Source of the DNA: an uncultured Bifidobacteriaceae bacterium | Lineage (GTDB): Bacteria; Actinomycetota; Actinomycetes; Actinomycetales; Bifidobacteriaceae | DNA: 64,000 bases | Assembly (NCBI GenBank): GCA_947253155.1 | Contig: CAMXYK010000006.1 | Coordinates: 1 to 64,000, forward strand | Direction: 5' to 3' | The notes under the pieces: generated by a model | Databases searched by the model: none | Told to the model about the DNA's origin: nothing | The model's input: only the letters and a program-made list of their open reading frames with translations | Translations under genes and position numbers: made by a program | Part shown: in pieces, positions 1 through 9,937 of the stretch | Layout of the letters: every line of letters begins with the position of its first letter | How positions within the stretch are numbered: the first letter of the stretch is position 1

Positions 1-1578
1 GAAAAGGGCGATAAGCCTTTGGAAATCGTCACTTCTCGCCAATGGTACTTAAAGAACGGCGGCACTGACGAAAAGCTGAATGCTGAGCTTATTGAGCGCG
101 GAAAGGAACTTAACTTCCACCCAGACTTTATGCGCGTGCGCTACGAGAATTGGGTTCACGGCTTGAACGGTGACTGGCTTATTTCTCGCCAACGCTTCTT
201 CGGCGTACCGTTCCCACTTTGGTACCCAGTAAACGAAAATGGGGAAGTGGATTACGCAAATCCTTTGACGCCTAGCGAAGATCGTTTGCCAATCGACCCA
301 ACTATTGACGTTCCAGAAGGATTCGACGAATCTCAGCGCGACCAGCCAAACGGCTTTACTGCTGAGCAAGACATTATGGATACTTGGGCAACATCTTCCT
401 TAACTCCACAAATTGTGACTCGTTGGGAAGAACCAGGCGAGGAAAATCAAGCTTTGTTTAAGGCTACTTTCCCAATGGATTTGCGTCCACAAGGCCAGGA
501 TATTATTCGTACTTGGCTGTTTAGTACGGTTGACCGCGCGCATCTTGAAAATGGCTGCTTGCCTTGGAAGCACGCTGCACTTTCCGGATGGATTCTTGAC
601 CCAGACCACAAGAAGATGTCTAAATCTAAGGGCAACGTGGTTGTGCCAAACAAGCCAATCGAAGAGTTTGGTGCAGATGCTGTGCGCTACTGGGCAACCT
701 CTGCAAAACTCGGCTTGGATGCAACCTACGACGAAGGCCAAATGAAGATTGGCCGCCGCCTTGCGATTAAGCTTTTGAACGCTACAAAGTTTGCGCTCGC
801 AATTGGTCGAGAAGATGAGGAGCATCAGGTTCTTGAGTCTGCTACCACGGATTGGGATTTTGCTGATGTTACTGAAGTTTTGGATCGCTCTGTTATGGCA
901 AAGCTTGCATCCGTTATTCGTACCGCAACTGATGCGCTTGAATCTTACGAGCATTCTAAGGCTTTGGAAGCGATCGAAACATTCTTCTGGGAGTTCTGCG
1001 ACGATTACATTGAGCTTGCAAAGAATCGTGCTTACGGTACTGCAGAATCTACTGGACGCACTCCAAGTGAAGCTGCTGTAAAGTCTGCTCGTACAACTCT
1101 TGGCCTTGCACTTGACGCTTTGGCTCGTTTGCTTGCTCCTTACTTGCCTTACGCTACGGAAGAAGTGTGGAGCTGGATGCATGACGGCGAAGGCTCTGTG
1201 CATCGTGCTAGCTGGCCATGCGCTAAGGCTTATGAGGCTGCTGCAAACGGTGTTTCTGCAGATACTTTGGCTTACGCAGGTGAAGCTTTGGCTACTTTGC
1301 GAAAGATTAAGTCTGAAGCAAAAGTTTCTATGAAGACTCCTATTTTGCAAGTGACTTTGAACGTTGCAGAAAACGCTTACAAGGCTGTTGAAGAGACTTT
1401 GGATGATGTTGCTGAAGCTGGACGCGTTACTGGAGAAGTAAAGCTTAACGCTGTTAAGGCTGCTGTTGCTGGAGAATCTTCTGATTCTGAGTCTGAATCT
1501 GCAGAATCTGATGCAGCTAACGTAAACGTCTCTGTTGCTCAAAGCGAACTTGGCGAAGCTCCTGCAAAAAAGAAGTAA
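1..1578 (+). CDS. valS: Valine--tRNA ligase, 3' part (5' end outside window)
   Basis: The protein charges tRNA-Val with valine in the cytoplasm. The reading frame is open from base 1, so the gene starts upstream; about 525 C-terminal residues are present. A class I synthetase KMSKS motif (HKKMSKSKGN) lies in the first 40% of the fragment, preceded by the RPQGQDIIRTW block typical of ValRS. It is followed by an anticodon-binding alpha-helical domain (ASSxKLG, FCDDYIELAK, PYATEEVW). The last roughly 35 residues are a Ser/Glu/Asp-rich stretch ending in Lys, a tail that many ValRS lack. A strong terminator follows 46 bases after the stop. ValRS is favoured over IleRS/LeuRS by the motif wording, not by a search. 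Confidence 0.95.
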   Translation, partial: EKGDKPLEIVTSRQWYLKNGGTDEKLNAELIERGKELNFHPDFMRVRYENWVHGLNGDWLISRQRFFGVPFPLWYPVNENGEVDYANPLTPSEDRLPIDPTIDVPEGFDESQRDQPNGFTAEQDIMDTWATSSLTPQIVTRWEEPGEENQALFKATFPMDLRPQGQDIIRTWLFSTVDRAHLENGCLPWKHAALSGWILDPDHKKMSKSKGNVVVPNKPIEEFGADAVRYWATSAKLGLDATYDEGQMKIGRRLAIKLLNATKFALAIGREDEEHQVLESATTDWDFADVTEVLDRSVMAKLASVIRTATDALESYEHSKALEAIETFFWEFCDDYIELAKNRAYGTAESTGRTPSEAAVKSARTTLGLALDALARLLAPYLPYATEEVWSWMHDGEGSVHRASWPCAKAYEAAANGVSADTLAYAGEALATLRKIKSEAKVSMKTPILQVTLNVAENAYKAVEETLDDVAEAGRVTGEVKLNAVKAAVAGESSDSESESAESDAANVNVSVAQSELGEAPAKKK

Positions 1579-1624
1579 ACGCAAGTAACCGCAAGTAATC
1601 GAAAATAATTAATTGCAAAACAAA

Positions 1625-1660
1625 AGCGCTGGAAGTCAATCTTCGACTCCAGCGCTTTTT
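1625..1660 (+). terminator. Intrinsic terminator after valS
   Basis: Arms AGCGCTGG and CCAGCGCT, extended by AGTC/GACT with a bulge, form a hairpin directly followed by a T-run. It separates valS from argS. Confidence 0.85.
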
Positions 1661-1708
1661 GTGTATTGTAATCGCGAAGCATCGCGCGGTAACGCTAGAC
1701 TGTAAACC

Positions 1709-3505
1709 ATGAATCCAGAAAGCTTAAGTGAATTAATTGAAAAAATTGCTAAAGATTTAGTAGCAAACGGTAAAGCAGGCAGTTTAACAGAAGATTTGAT
1801 TCCTGCATCCGAAAAACTTGCAGTTATGAGGCCAAAAGATCGCGCACACGGTGATTGGGCTACGAATGTTGCTATGCAGCTTGCTAAAAAAGCTGGTATG
1901 AAGCCTCATGATTTGGCGGAACTTTTTGCCGAGCGTTTGCAAGAAGCGCAAGGTATTGCGTCTGTAGAAGTTGCAGGTCCTGGCTTTATTAATATAACGC
2001 TTGATTCTGCTTCTGCAGCCGCTGTTGTTGACGAAGTCTTAAAGCAGGGCGCGGATTTTGGTAAAAATGCGCATTTGGGTGGCAAAACTTTAAATCTTGA
2101 GTTTGTTTCCGCAAACCCAACTGGTCCAATCCACATTGGTGGCACGCGCTGGGCAGCAGTTGGCGATTCTATGGCTCGAGTTTTGGAAGCAAACGGCGCA
2201 AAAGTTGTGCGCGAATACTACTTCAACGATCACGGTGAGCAAATCAACCGTTTTGCAAAGTCTTTAGTTGCTGCAGCTCATGGCGAAGAAACGCCTGCAG
2301 ACGGCTACAAAGGCGCGTATATTAACGAAATTGCGGATGCTGTTATAAAAGAAGCACAAGCGGACGGCATTGATATTCTTTCTTTGCCAAGAATTAATCT
2401 TGGAAAAGACGAGGAAGGTTTGCCGCTTGGCGAAGGCGATTCCGAGCAGCGCGAAGAATTCCGCAAGCGCGCAGTCCCAATGATGTTTGCTGAGATTCGC
2501 AAGTCTATGCGCGATTTTCGCGTTGGTTTTGACGTGTGGTTCCACGAAAACAGCTTGTACGAAGATGGCGAAGTTGAGCGCGCTATTGCAGACTTGCGTT
2601 CTCGCGGAGACATTTTCGAAAAAGACGGCGCAACTTGGTTCGAATCCACTAAGCATGGCGACGACAAGGATCGCGTAATTATTAAGTCCGACGGCAATTA
2701 TGCTTACTTTGCTGCAGATATTGCGTACTATCGCAACAAGCGTCATCGCGAGCAGAATCCTGCAGACGTAGCAATCTACATGCTTGGTGCGGATCATCAC
2801 GGCTATATTGGCCGAATGATGGCAATGTGTGCGGCTTTTGGCGACAAGCCTGGCGAAAACATGCAGATTCTTATTGGTCAGCTTGTAAACGTTATGAAGG
2901 ATGGCAAGCCTGTGCGCATGAGTAAGCGTGCTGGAAACGTTATTACGATTGACGATTTAGTTGATGCAATTGGTGTTGACGCTTCGCGCTATTCGCTTGC
3001 TCGCACCGACTACAACACAAGTGTTGATATTGATTTGGATTTGCTTGCTTCTCACAGCAATGATAATCCTGTGTACTACGTGCAATATGCTCACGCGCGC
3101 AGTTGCAACGTTGCTCGAAACGCAGAGGACGCTGGAATTACGCAAGATGGCGCTGATTTAAGCTTGCTTAATACTGAAGCTGACGGCGAAGTTCTGGCTG
3201 CTTTGGCGCAATGGCCTGCAGCTCTTGCGCAAGCTGGCGATTTGCGCGCTCCTCACCGCGTTGCACATTATCTTGAAGATTTGGCTGCAAGCTACCACAA
3301 GTGGTACAACATTGAGCGCGTTGTGCCAATGGAGTTGAGCGACCCAGAAAATCGTTTGCCAGAAGCCGAGCGCGAAGCTCAACGCATTGCAAAGTGCCCA
3401 GAGCCAGCGCGCGCTGCAGCCAGGCTTAAGCTTAACGCGGCTGTGCGCACGGTAATTGCAGAAGGCCTTGATTTGCTTGGTGTTTCTGCTCCAGAAAAGA
3501 TGTGA
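1709..3505 (+). CDS. argS: Arginine--tRNA ligase
   Basis: Cytoplasmic enzyme that attaches arginine to tRNA-Arg. The 598-residue length is normal for bacterial ArgRS. An N-terminal Add-1 type domain (residues 1-115) is followed by the HIGH-like motif in ANPTGPIHIGG (about residue 137) and the RMSKRAGN version of KMSKS (about residue 410). The DALR anticodon-binding domain follows and ends in LGVSAPEKM, a typical ArgRS C-terminus. The ATG at 1709 is the first in frame after the upstream terminator; no strong ribosome-binding site is visible. The gene appears monocistronic, since a terminator follows the stop. Confidence 0.96.
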   Translation: MNPESLSELIEKIAKDLVANGKAGSLTEDLIPASEKLAVMRPKDRAHGDWATNVAMQLAKKAGMKPHDLAELFAERLQEAQGIASVEVAGPGFINITLDSASAAAVVDEVLKQGADFGKNAHLGGKTLNLEFVSANPTGPIHIGGTRWAAVGDSMARVLEANGAKVVREYYFNDHGEQINRFAKSLVAAAHGEETPADGYKGAYINEIADAVIKEAQADGIDILSLPRINLGKDEEGLPLGEGDSEQREEFRKRAVPMMFAEIRKSMRDFRVGFDVWFHENSLYEDGEVERAIADLRSRGDIFEKDGATWFESTKHGDDKDRVIIKSDGNYAYFAADIAYYRNKRHREQNPADVAIYMLGADHHGYIGRMMAMCAAFGDKPGENMQILIGQLVNVMKDGKPVRMSKRAGNVITIDDLVDAIGVDASRYSLARTDYNTSVDIDLDLLASHSNDNPVYYVQYAHARSCNVARNAEDAGITQDGADLSLLNTEADGEVLAALAQWPAALAQAGDLRAPHRVAHYLEDLAASYHKWYNIERVVPMELSDPENRLPEAEREAQRIAKCPEPARAAARLKLNAAVRTVIAEGLDLLGVSAPEKM

Positions 3506-3560
3506 TTTTGCTTATTTTATATAAGATTTAAAGCAAAAATATATAGCATTTTTTGATTAA

Positions 3561-3600
3561 GTAGGACGTTGGTAATATGCCAGCGTCCTACTTATTTTTT
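3561..3600 (+). terminator. Intrinsic terminator after argS
   Basis: Arms GTAGGACG..TGG and CCAGCGTCCTAC around an AATAT loop are followed by TTATTTTTT. Confidence 0.85.
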
Positions 3601-3759
3601 ATTAGAAGACACGCGCGAGATTGTAAATTTATGCCGATTAAGTACATGCGATTTATTAATATACCCCCTAATATTATTTTCGCTTTAAATCCACAAGAAA
3701 GTCAGAGATTTAGCTGAATAGTATGTAAATACAAATTGATCCTTATAGGAGGTGTAAGC

Positions 3760-5316
3760 ATGAGCGTCACAACACAAAGTGTCAGCACAGACAGTGCCCC
3801 GAAAAAAAGGAACCTGACAATTATTGAGTCCGCGTACGTGGCGGTCATGTTGTTTGGTATGTTCTTTGGCGCAGGAAACCTGATTTTCCCTGTGTTTCTT
3901 GGTGCTAATGCAGGAACTAATTCTGCGCCTGCAGCATTAGGCTTTATTGTTACTGGCGTTGGTTTGCCGTTGCTTGGCGTTACAGCACTTGCAATGAGCC
4001 GTGCAAACGGTCTTTTTGAGCTTTCTAGCAAAGCTAGCAAAAAGTACGGCATGTTCTTCACTTGTGTGCTGTATTTAACAATTGGACCGTTCTTTGCAAT
4101 TCCACGATGTGCAACAACTTCATACACTGTTGGTTTAGAGCGCGTTATTCCGCAAGATGGAAACGGTCAGCTTTACTTATTCTTGTTCTCAGTAGTGTTC
4201 TTTGCGCTCGCGTTCTTCTTTGCTATGAAGCCAAGCGGAATACTTACGTGGGTTGGTAAAGTTCTTACGCCAATCTTCCTTGTGTTCCTAGCGGTTTTGG
4301 TATTTACAGCACTATTTTCTCCTGTAAGCGGCGCTTCTGCGGATGCTGCTCCTATGGGAAATTACGTTAATAAGTCATTCTTTACAGGATTCTTAGATGG
4401 CTACAACACAATGGATGCTTTAGCTAGCTTGGCATTTGGAATTGTGGTTGTTAGCACCATTCGCCAGTTTGGTGTGAAAGATCCTAAAGACGTTGCAGTG
4501 AATACTGCTCGTTCTGGTTTCTTTAGCTGCTTGCTTATGGCGTTGATTTACGTTGCAATTGTTGTTGTTGGTGTGCGTAGCCGTGCAATGTTCCCACCTG
4601 CGGAAAATGGTGGCGTAACTTTGGCGCAAGTTGCACGCTATCATCTTGGAAATGCTGGCTTGTTTGTGCTTGCTGCAACTGTAACGCTTGCCTGCTTAAA
4701 GACTGCGGTTGGCTTAATCGTAAGCTGCTCGGAAACCTTCTCTAAGTTATTCCCTAAGGGTCCTAGCTATCGCGTTTGGTCTGTGTTGATTACGCTTGTT
4801 TCGTTTGGTCTTGCAAACTTTGGTTTGAGCGCAATCATCGAATATGCTGTTCCAGTATTGATGTTCTTGTATCCACTGTCAATCGTATTGATTCTTTTGG
4901 CTTTGTGCGGTCGACTTTTTGGTAATTCCAAAGTTGTGTATGCTTGGACGCTTGGTTTTACTGGCATTGCAGCTGTATTTGACTTTTTGAATAGTTTGCC
5001 AACAGGTTTGCGCAATGCATTGCATATGAACGATATGTTGATTGTTGCTCAAAACTGGCTGCCGTTCTCGGAATTTGGCATGGCTTGGGTTTGCCCTGCT
5101 GTTGTTGGATTTGTTGTTGGCTATGTTCGCATGCTTCTATCTGATAACAAAGGTATGGAAGAAGTGGCTCGTGTAGCTGCTGGCCCGGATCTTGAAGGTA
5201 GCGTTTCTAGCGACGATGATTATTCTTCAAGCGATGCTGAGTTTGACGAGTCTGCTGACTTCGCTGCATCGGCTAAGGCTGCTGCTGACGAACCTAATTT
5301 TAGTGAGCAATCCTAG
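3760..5316 (+). CDS. brnQ: Branched-chain amino acid carrier, LIVCS family
   Basis: Integral membrane symporter for leucine, isoleucine and valine. The family block GMFFGAGNLIFP is near the N-terminus, and about 12 hydrophobic segments follow. The start is set at ATG 3760 because AGGAGGT lies 6 bases upstream; a TTG 24 bases earlier would place this ribosome-binding site inside the gene. Length is 518 residues. The last roughly 60 residues are a hydrophilic, Asp/Ser/Ala-rich cytoplasmic tail that extends beyond the usual BrnQ length. It stands alone between two terminators. Substrate choice within branched-chain amino acids cannot be read from the sequence. Confidence 0.92.
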   Translation: MSVTTQSVSTDSAPKKRNLTIIESAYVAVMLFGMFFGAGNLIFPVFLGANAGTNSAPAALGFIVTGVGLPLLGVTALAMSRANGLFELSSKASKKYGMFFTCVLYLTIGPFFAIPRCATTSYTVGLERVIPQDGNGQLYLFLFSVVFFALAFFFAMKPSGILTWVGKVLTPIFLVFLAVLVFTALFSPVSGASADAAPMGNYVNKSFFTGFLDGYNTMDALASLAFGIVVVSTIRQFGVKDPKDVAVNTARSGFFSCLLMALIYVAIVVVGVRSRAMFPPAENGGVTLAQVARYHLGNAGLFVLAATVTLACLKTAVGLIVSCSETFSKLFPKGPSYRVWSVLITLVSFGLANFGLSAIIEYAVPVLMFLYPLSIVLILLALCGRLFGNSKVVYAWTLGFTGIAAVFDFLNSLPTGLRNALHMNDMLIVAQNWLPFSEFGMAWVCPAVVGFVVGYVRMLLSDNKGMEEVARVAAGPDLEGSVSSDDDYSSSDAEFDESADFAASAKAAADEPNFSEQS

Positions 5317-5360
5317 TAACTATTGGTATTGTATAAGAGCGCATAACAGATGAAAAAAGT

Positions 5361-5387
5361 CAGTTGTCGACATTTTGTCGACAACTG
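5361..5387. repeat. Perfect 12-bp inverted repeat after brnQ
   Basis: CAGTTGTCGACA and TGTCGACAACTG are separated by TTT. There is no clear T-run, so it is either a weak terminator for brnQ or a protein-binding palindrome. Confidence 0.6.
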
Positions 5388-5495
5388 AAACTTGCATTTT
5401 CGGATTGAAAAATATGAGACAGACGCAGCTGATATGCAAGGAATTTTGCGCATTATTCAATCAATACCATCTATCAAAGCTAAACAATTAAAAAC

Positions 5496-5535
5496 CAAAA
5501 GCCTACGGTACGTTTTCATGTGCTGTAGGCTTTTG
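5496..5535. terminator. Bidirectional terminator between brnQ and the MIF-like gene
   Basis: Arms CAAAAGCCTAC and GTAGGCTTTTG (11 bp plus a wobble pair) are A-rich on the left and T-rich on the right. The hairpin can therefore end the rightward brnQ transcript and the leftward tautomerase transcript, whose stop codon is about 50 bases away. Confidence 0.75.
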
Positions 5536-5584
5536 TTTAGGTTATTTGTTTAGTTTATTTGATGGCGATTTTTGCGACTTGCGA

Positions 5585-5932
5585 CTAGAAGTTGCCGCCG
5601 TTCCAACCCCAGTCGGTGGTTGCAGTGTAACGAATGTAAGTGCGGTCTTGAGGCACGCCAAGCTCGCGCTCCAAAGCTGCCATAATCTGCTCAGTCAACT
5701 TTTCCCAAGCGGACCCAGGTACGCTGGAACCAAACACGTTCACTTCAACGTAAGCTGCAGGCTTGGAATTATCTCCTGCAAAATAAATCGGCATATTGTC
5801 CTCGAACGGGCACATAAGCCAATGCTCGCTCTTGCCTGGAACTGCGCTAATTGCCTTGCCATAAGCAGCTTTTAATGCGTCGCGCTGGGCAGGTGTTGTG
5901 CTTACAGAAACATGAGTGTGAATAACTGGCAT
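5585..5932 (-). CDS. MIF-like tautomerase (macrophage migration inhibitory factor family)
   Basis: A 115-residue protein that starts Met-Pro, leaving the N-terminal proline that is the catalytic base of the tautomerase superfamily. The length and the C-terminal block (LGVPQDRTYIRYTATTDWGWNG) match animal MIF and D-dopachrome tautomerase (the PDRVYINYYDM...VGWN region), not the roughly 60-residue 4-oxalocrotonate tautomerases. The CxxC redox motif of human MIF is absent; that position reads AAYV. Family knowledge predicts keto-enol tautomerisation of phenylpyruvate-like substrates in a trimer; the natural substrate is unknown. No signal peptide is seen. The ATG at 5932 is preceded on its strand by an AAAGGAG ribosome-binding site. 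It is a single-gene unit, divergent from the GtrA-like gene. Confidence 0.88.
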   Translation of the reverse strand: MPVIHTHVSVSTTPAQRDALKAAYGKAISAVPGKSEHWLMCPFEDNMPIYFAGDNSKPAAYVEVNVFGSSVPGSAWEKLTEQIMAALERELGVPQDRTYIRYTATTDWGWNGGNF

Positions 5933-6007
5933 AATCGCTCCTTTGCTAAAATTAGTAAGTTTTATTACGTAACAATTATATGTTAATTGTTAGCCGTCGC
6001 GTGTTTA

Positions 6008-6526
6008 ATGGAAGGTATGAAAAAGCTTATTGAACAGGTTGTGAAATTCGGTATTGTTGGCATTATTGCGTTGATTATTGACGTTGCAATACTGAATTTA
6101 TTGCTGCTTGTGCACTTAAATAATGTTGTTGCAGGCACTATTTCGTTTATTATTTCGCTTATTTTTAACTATATTGCCAGCATGAAATACGTGTTTAAGC
6201 ACCGCGAAGATATGGCTCGTTGGCTGGAATTGCTGATTTTCGTTATTTCTGCAGTTATTGGTTTGCTTATTAACGATGCGATTATTTGGGCTAGTACGTT
6301 TGGAATGGCACAAACTTTGCGCGGTACTGCGATTTACATGCTTCGCACAAATATTGGCAAACTTATTGCAACAGTTGTTGTAGCTGTGTGGAATTTTGTG
6401 ATTCGTAAGTGGCTGCTTGACGACACGAAATCGCAAAAACCTGGCTATGATGCCGCTAAAGACAATACTTTTGCTCACAAATTGGGTGAGTGGTCGCTAA
6501 ATCATACGCCAAAAGGTTGGAAGTAA
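6008..6526 (+). CDS. GtrA-like family membrane protein
   Basis: A 172-residue protein with four hydrophobic segments and the N-terminal pattern LIEQVVKFGIVGIIALIID typical of GtrA-type proteins. These are linked to moving polyprenyl-linked sugars across the membrane for cell-surface glycosylation. A conserved loop (KYVFKHRED) between helices 2 and 3 also fits. The start is uncertain: ATG 6008 and ATG 6017 are both possible, and an in-frame TTG at 5987 is less likely. It probably forms an operon with the phosphatase gene 15 bases downstream. No glycosyltransferase lies beside it, so its partner is unknown. Confidence 0.8.
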   Translation: MEGMKKLIEQVVKFGIVGIIALIIDVAILNLLLLVHLNNVVAGTISFIISLIFNYIASMKYVFKHREDMARWLELLIFVISAVIGLLINDAIIWASTFGMAQTLRGTAIYMLRTNIGKLIATVVVAVWNFVIRKWLLDDTKSQKPGYDAAKDNTFAHKLGEWSLNHTPKGWK

Positions 6527-6541
6527 AAGTAGGAGTTAGTA

Positions 6542-7246
6542 ATGCCGGCTACAACAATTCATTTTGTGCGTCACGGGGAAGTAGATAATCCGAATCATGT
6601 GCTGTACGAGCGCTTGCCGGGCTTTCATCTTTCTGCGCGCGGCGTGCGAATGGCAAAAGCTACTGCGCAATATATTGCAACTGTGCCGCAAATGCGAGGA
6701 ATTAGCGCAATATACTCGTCTCCTCTTGATCGCACTCGCGAAACAGCGCGCGAAATTGAGAATGCTTTGCGTGCTGTTCCAGATTCATGCTACGTAAAAG
6801 CGCACTGTGGTGAGGATTCTGCACAATCTTCTGTGCAATCTCAAGAAAGCGACATTATTTTAGATAAGCGATTGATTGAAGCTGGCAATAATTTCCGCGG
6901 AAAACGCATTGGATACGGTGAAGGCGCGTTGTGGAAAAACAATAACTGGAAGCTTGTGGCAAATTTGTGGAAGCCAAGTTGGGGAGAAAGCTACAGAAGT
7001 ATTGCAACTCGCGTTGGTGATTTTGCGCGCGAGCAGGTTCGTAAGCATCCTGGTGAGCAAATTGTGGCTATAACGCATGAGTCTCCTATTTGGTCTTATC
7101 GCCACCTGCTGGAAACCGGCCATGCTGAGCACAATATGCTTCTTCGTCACACTGCTTTAGCTTCGATTACTTCTATTACTTACGATTGTGAGACTTTGCG
7201 CGTGCTTTCTATTACGTATGTGAATCCTGCAGCAAACGTTAAGTAA
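6542..7246 (+). CDS. Histidine phosphatase family protein (phosphoglycerate mutase-like)
   Basis: A 234-residue cytoplasmic protein with the catalytic RHG motif in HFVRHGEVDNP (residues 7-17) and the downstream SPLDRTRETA block. A second catalytic histidine lies in AITHESPIW near residue 180. This branch includes phosphoglycerate mutases, phosphatases of small metabolites and cobalamin-pathway phosphatases; the sequence does not decide among them. AGGAG sits 8 bases before the ATG. It is likely cotranscribed with the upstream GtrA-like gene and possibly with the unknown gene that begins 44 bases downstream. Confidence 0.87.
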   Translation: MPATTIHFVRHGEVDNPNHVLYERLPGFHLSARGVRMAKATAQYIATVPQMRGISAIYSSPLDRTRETAREIENALRAVPDSCYVKAHCGEDSAQSSVQSQESDIILDKRLIEAGNNFRGKRIGYGEGALWKNNNWKLVANLWKPSWGESYRSIATRVGDFAREQVRKHPGEQIVAITHESPIWSYRHLLETGHAEHNMLLRHTALASITSITYDCETLRVLSITYVNPAANVK

Positions 7247-7290
7247 TATAAACGAATCTTAAGTAAGCGACGAATGTAAAGGAGCGTTCG

Positions 7291-8265
7291 ATGGTAGCTT
7301 CTGATGAAATCGTGGGAATTAAAAACATGGGAATTGAAAACGTGGAACTCGAAACAATAACAAATCTAAATAATGCAGCGCAATCTGCCGCAAGCTTAAC
7401 CGCGTTATGGCCATTAACGGAAGCGCGTCACCTTGATAACGACGCAAAATATGCGGAAAATCTGGAAGTGCGCTCAATGCGAGCAATAGCGCGAATACTC
7501 ACAAATCTTGACGTTACTGTGCCGGATGCTGAATTTGTGTACGAAGGCGCGGATGAAATTCCAGGCAGACCGCAAGAAATTGTTGACGCTTTGCTTGCAG
7601 CTGCGGACGCCTATGATGCAATGGATTCGTGCTACGAGCCTAATTACAATGAAGCAGAAGCAGAAATCTTAGAAAACGACATCAATAATATAGAAACTAT
7701 TTTTAATAAACTTGTATCTCACGCATCTGTTGATGCCGATGCAATTAATAGCGCTGCAGATACGCTGGGAGTGCAAGGAAATTGGATTGCTGAAGATTTG
7801 CAAAACGCTATCGAATACGCAAAAAAGCAATCTTTTGAATACAAAGAATCTGTAGAGTCGCAAAAAATTATGCTTGTTTTGTGCATTCTTAGCAAGCTAA
7901 TTGCAAAAACTAGCGATATTCAAGAAACTTTACCAATTTTCCTTTATATTAACGAAGTGTGTGAGTGCGCTGGTGTGCCTCGCATGATGTTTAAAGATAC
8001 TCAGTGGCGTGAGCTTGTTGATTGCGTGCGCAATTTGCAAGTAGATTGCAGCGAAAGTAGCGAAAATAGTATTAGCGCGATAATTAATTTTGCGTCTCCT
8101 TTGTTAGCTGCGGAGTGGCAAAAGCATCGCGAAGATGTGCTGTGGGATCCAGAAGTTGCGAAGAAACTAGCAAAAGAAGAAGACGATCGCAAATCTCGCG
8201 AAGCATTGGCAGCAAAATTTGCGCATGTAGAAGGAAATAAGGAATCTACGCAAGCTCTTGACTGA
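7291..8265 (+). CDS. Unknown acidic cytoplasmic protein
   Basis: A 324-residue protein that I do not recognise. It is acidic, predicted mostly helical, and has no signal peptide or membrane segment. It has six cysteines, including two in the pattern CECAG. AAAGGAGC precedes the ATG by 6 bases, supporting a real gene. Codon use resembles its neighbours. It lies between a histidine phosphatase and gltX, and its stop falls only 29 bases before the gltX start, which suggests cotranscription or coupling with gltX. No function is proposed. Confidence 0.75.
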   Translation: MVASDEIVGIKNMGIENVELETITNLNNAAQSAASLTALWPLTEARHLDNDAKYAENLEVRSMRAIARILTNLDVTVPDAEFVYEGADEIPGRPQEIVDALLAAADAYDAMDSCYEPNYNEAEAEILENDINNIETIFNKLVSHASVDADAINSAADTLGVQGNWIAEDLQNAIEYAKKQSFEYKESVESQKIMLVLCILSKLIAKTSDIQETLPIFLYINEVCECAGVPRMMFKDTQWRELVDCVRNLQVDCSESSENSISAIINFASPLLAAEWQKHREDVLWDPEVAKKLAKEEDDRKSREALAAKFAHVEGNKESTQALD

Positions 8266-8293
8266 ATGCAATCCGTCCGTAACGCGCGGCACA

Positions 8294-9856
8294 ATGGAAC
8301 CTATGACTGATACAGAGGAAACTCAAGAAGTTGCTAATAATGCAACAAAATCCACGAAGCCTGAACTTCCAAAGAATGTTCGCGTGCGTTTTTGCCCTTC
8401 GCCAACCGGCACACCTCACGTAGGTATGGTTCGTACCGCGCTGTTTAACTGGGCAGAGGCTCGCCATACTCACGGCAAATTGCTGTTCCGTATTGAAGAT
8501 ACCGATAATGAGCGCGATAGCGAGGAAAGCTACCAGCAGATTATTGAGGCTCTTCGTTGGCTTAATATTGATTGGGATGAGGGCATTGATGTTGGCGGAG
8601 ACAACGGCCCGTACCGCCAGTCCCAGCGCATGGAAATTTATAAAGACGTTGCGCAAAAGCTTTTTGAAGCAGGATACGCTTACGAATCCTTCTCTACTCC
8701 TGAAGAAATTAAAGAGCGTAATATTGCTGCTGGCCGTCCAGCTGAATTTGGTTACGATGGTTACGATCGCAATCTTACGGAAGAGCAGAAGCAAGCTTTC
8801 CGTGCAGAAGGCCGCAAGCCTGCACTTCGCTTGAAGATGCCAAATGAAGACATTACTTTTAACGATTTGATTCGTGGCGAAATCACTTTTAAGGCTGGAT
8901 CCGTTCCAGATTATGTGATTGTGCGCCCGAATGGCGATCCGCTTTACACGCTTACAAATCCTGTTGACGACGCTTTAATGGACGTGAACGTTGTTTTGCG
9001 CGGTGAGGATATTTTGAGCTCTACTCCTCGTCAGATTGTGCTTTACCGTTACCTTATGGAAATGGGTATTGCTAAGGAAACTCCACTTTACGGCCATATG
9101 CCTTACGTTATGGGCGAAGGTAAGAAGAAGCTTTCCAAGCGAGATCCAGAGTCCAACTTGTTCTTGCATAGGGATAACGGCTTTATTCCAGAAGGCTTGT
9201 TGAATTACTTGGCTTTGCTTGGATGGTCCATTGCGCCGGATCGTGACGTGTTCACTATGGACGAGATGGTTGAAAAGTTCGATGTGCGCGACGTTAAGGC
9301 AAACCCTGCACACTTTGACTTGGATAAAGCAATTTCGATTAACGCTGAGCATATTCGCATGCTTGAGCCTCAAGATTTCTTGAACCGTTCCGTGCCTTAC
9401 TTGCATAAGGATGGCGTAGTTAGCGCGGATAATTGGGATGCGTTAACTGACCGCGAGCGTGAAGTGCTTACCGCTGCAGCTCCACTCGTGCAGCCTCGCG
9501 TGCGTTTGCTCGGTGAAGTTGCTGGAATGGTTGGAAGCTTGTTAAGCGAAAATGGTTATATTGCTCCAGATGATGACGCTCGTAAGCAGTTAAAGGAATC
9601 TGCAGGCGAGGTTCTTGATGCCGCAATCGCTGCTTTGCAAGGCGTTGATGCTTCTGATTGGCACACTGATTCCTTGCACGAGCTTTTGAACAAGAAGCTT
9701 GTTGAGGAAGCTGGATACAAGCCACGCTTGGCGTTTGGTCCTGTGCGCGTGGCACTTTCCGGTCGTCGTGTTTCACCTCCACTGTTTGAGTCCATGGAAA
9801 TTGTGGGTAAGGACGTGACTTTGGCGCGTTTGGCTGGATTGCGCGAGCATTTGTAA
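8294..9856 (+). CDS. gltX: Glutamate--tRNA ligase
   Basis: Class I synthetase that charges tRNA-Glu and, in bacteria without GlnRS, also mischarges tRNA-Gln for later amidation. The HIGH-type signature [13 protein letters not shown] is near residue 32 and the KMSKS counterpart KKLSKRD near residue 285. The length of 520 residues is normal. Start choice is between ATG 8294 and ATG 8303; neither has a clear ribosome-binding site. The Asn/Thr-rich first 25 residues precede the catalytic fold. A terminator follows, and tRNA-Glu and tRNA-Gln lie within 360 bases downstream. Confidence 0.95.
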   Translation: MEPMTDTEETQEVANNATKSTKPELPKNVRVRFCPSPTGTPHVGMVRTALFNWAEARHTHGKLLFRIEDTDNERDSEESYQQIIEALRWLNIDWDEGIDVGGDNGPYRQSQRMEIYKDVAQKLFEAGYAYESFSTPEEIKERNIAAGRPAEFGYDGYDRNLTEEQKQAFRAEGRKPALRLKMPNEDITFNDLIRGEITFKAGSVPDYVIVRPNGDPLYTLTNPVDDALMDVNVVLRGEDILSSTPRQIVLYRYLMEMGIAKETPLYGHMPYVMGEGKKKLSKRDPESNLFLHRDNGFIPEGLLNYLALLGWSIAPDRDVFTMDEMVEKFDVRDVKANPAHFDLDKAISINAEHIRMLEPQDFLNRSVPYLHKDGVVSADNWDALTDREREVLTAAAPLVQPRVRLLGEVAGMVGSLLSENGYIAPDDDARKQLKESAGEVLDAAIAALQGVDASDWHTDSLHELLNKKLVEEAGYKPRLAFGPVRVALSGRRVSPPLFESMEIVGKDVTLARLAGLREHL

Positions 9857-9893
9857 ATTGCAAATAATTTATAAGCGCAAATAAGATTTGAAT

Positions 9894-9937
9894 AAGGCGG
9901 GAATGTAGCGAAATGATACATTCCTGCCTTTTGTTTT
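9894..9937 (+). terminator. Intrinsic terminator after gltX
   Basis: Arms AAGGCGGGAATGTA and TACATTCCTGCCTT (one wobble pair) are followed by TTGTTTT. Confidence 0.85.

Noticed and set aside
400..1584. 394-residue minus-strand frame opposite valS
   Set aside because: A Ser/Arg/Phe-rich shadow of a well-supported synthetase gene, with no homology or start signals.
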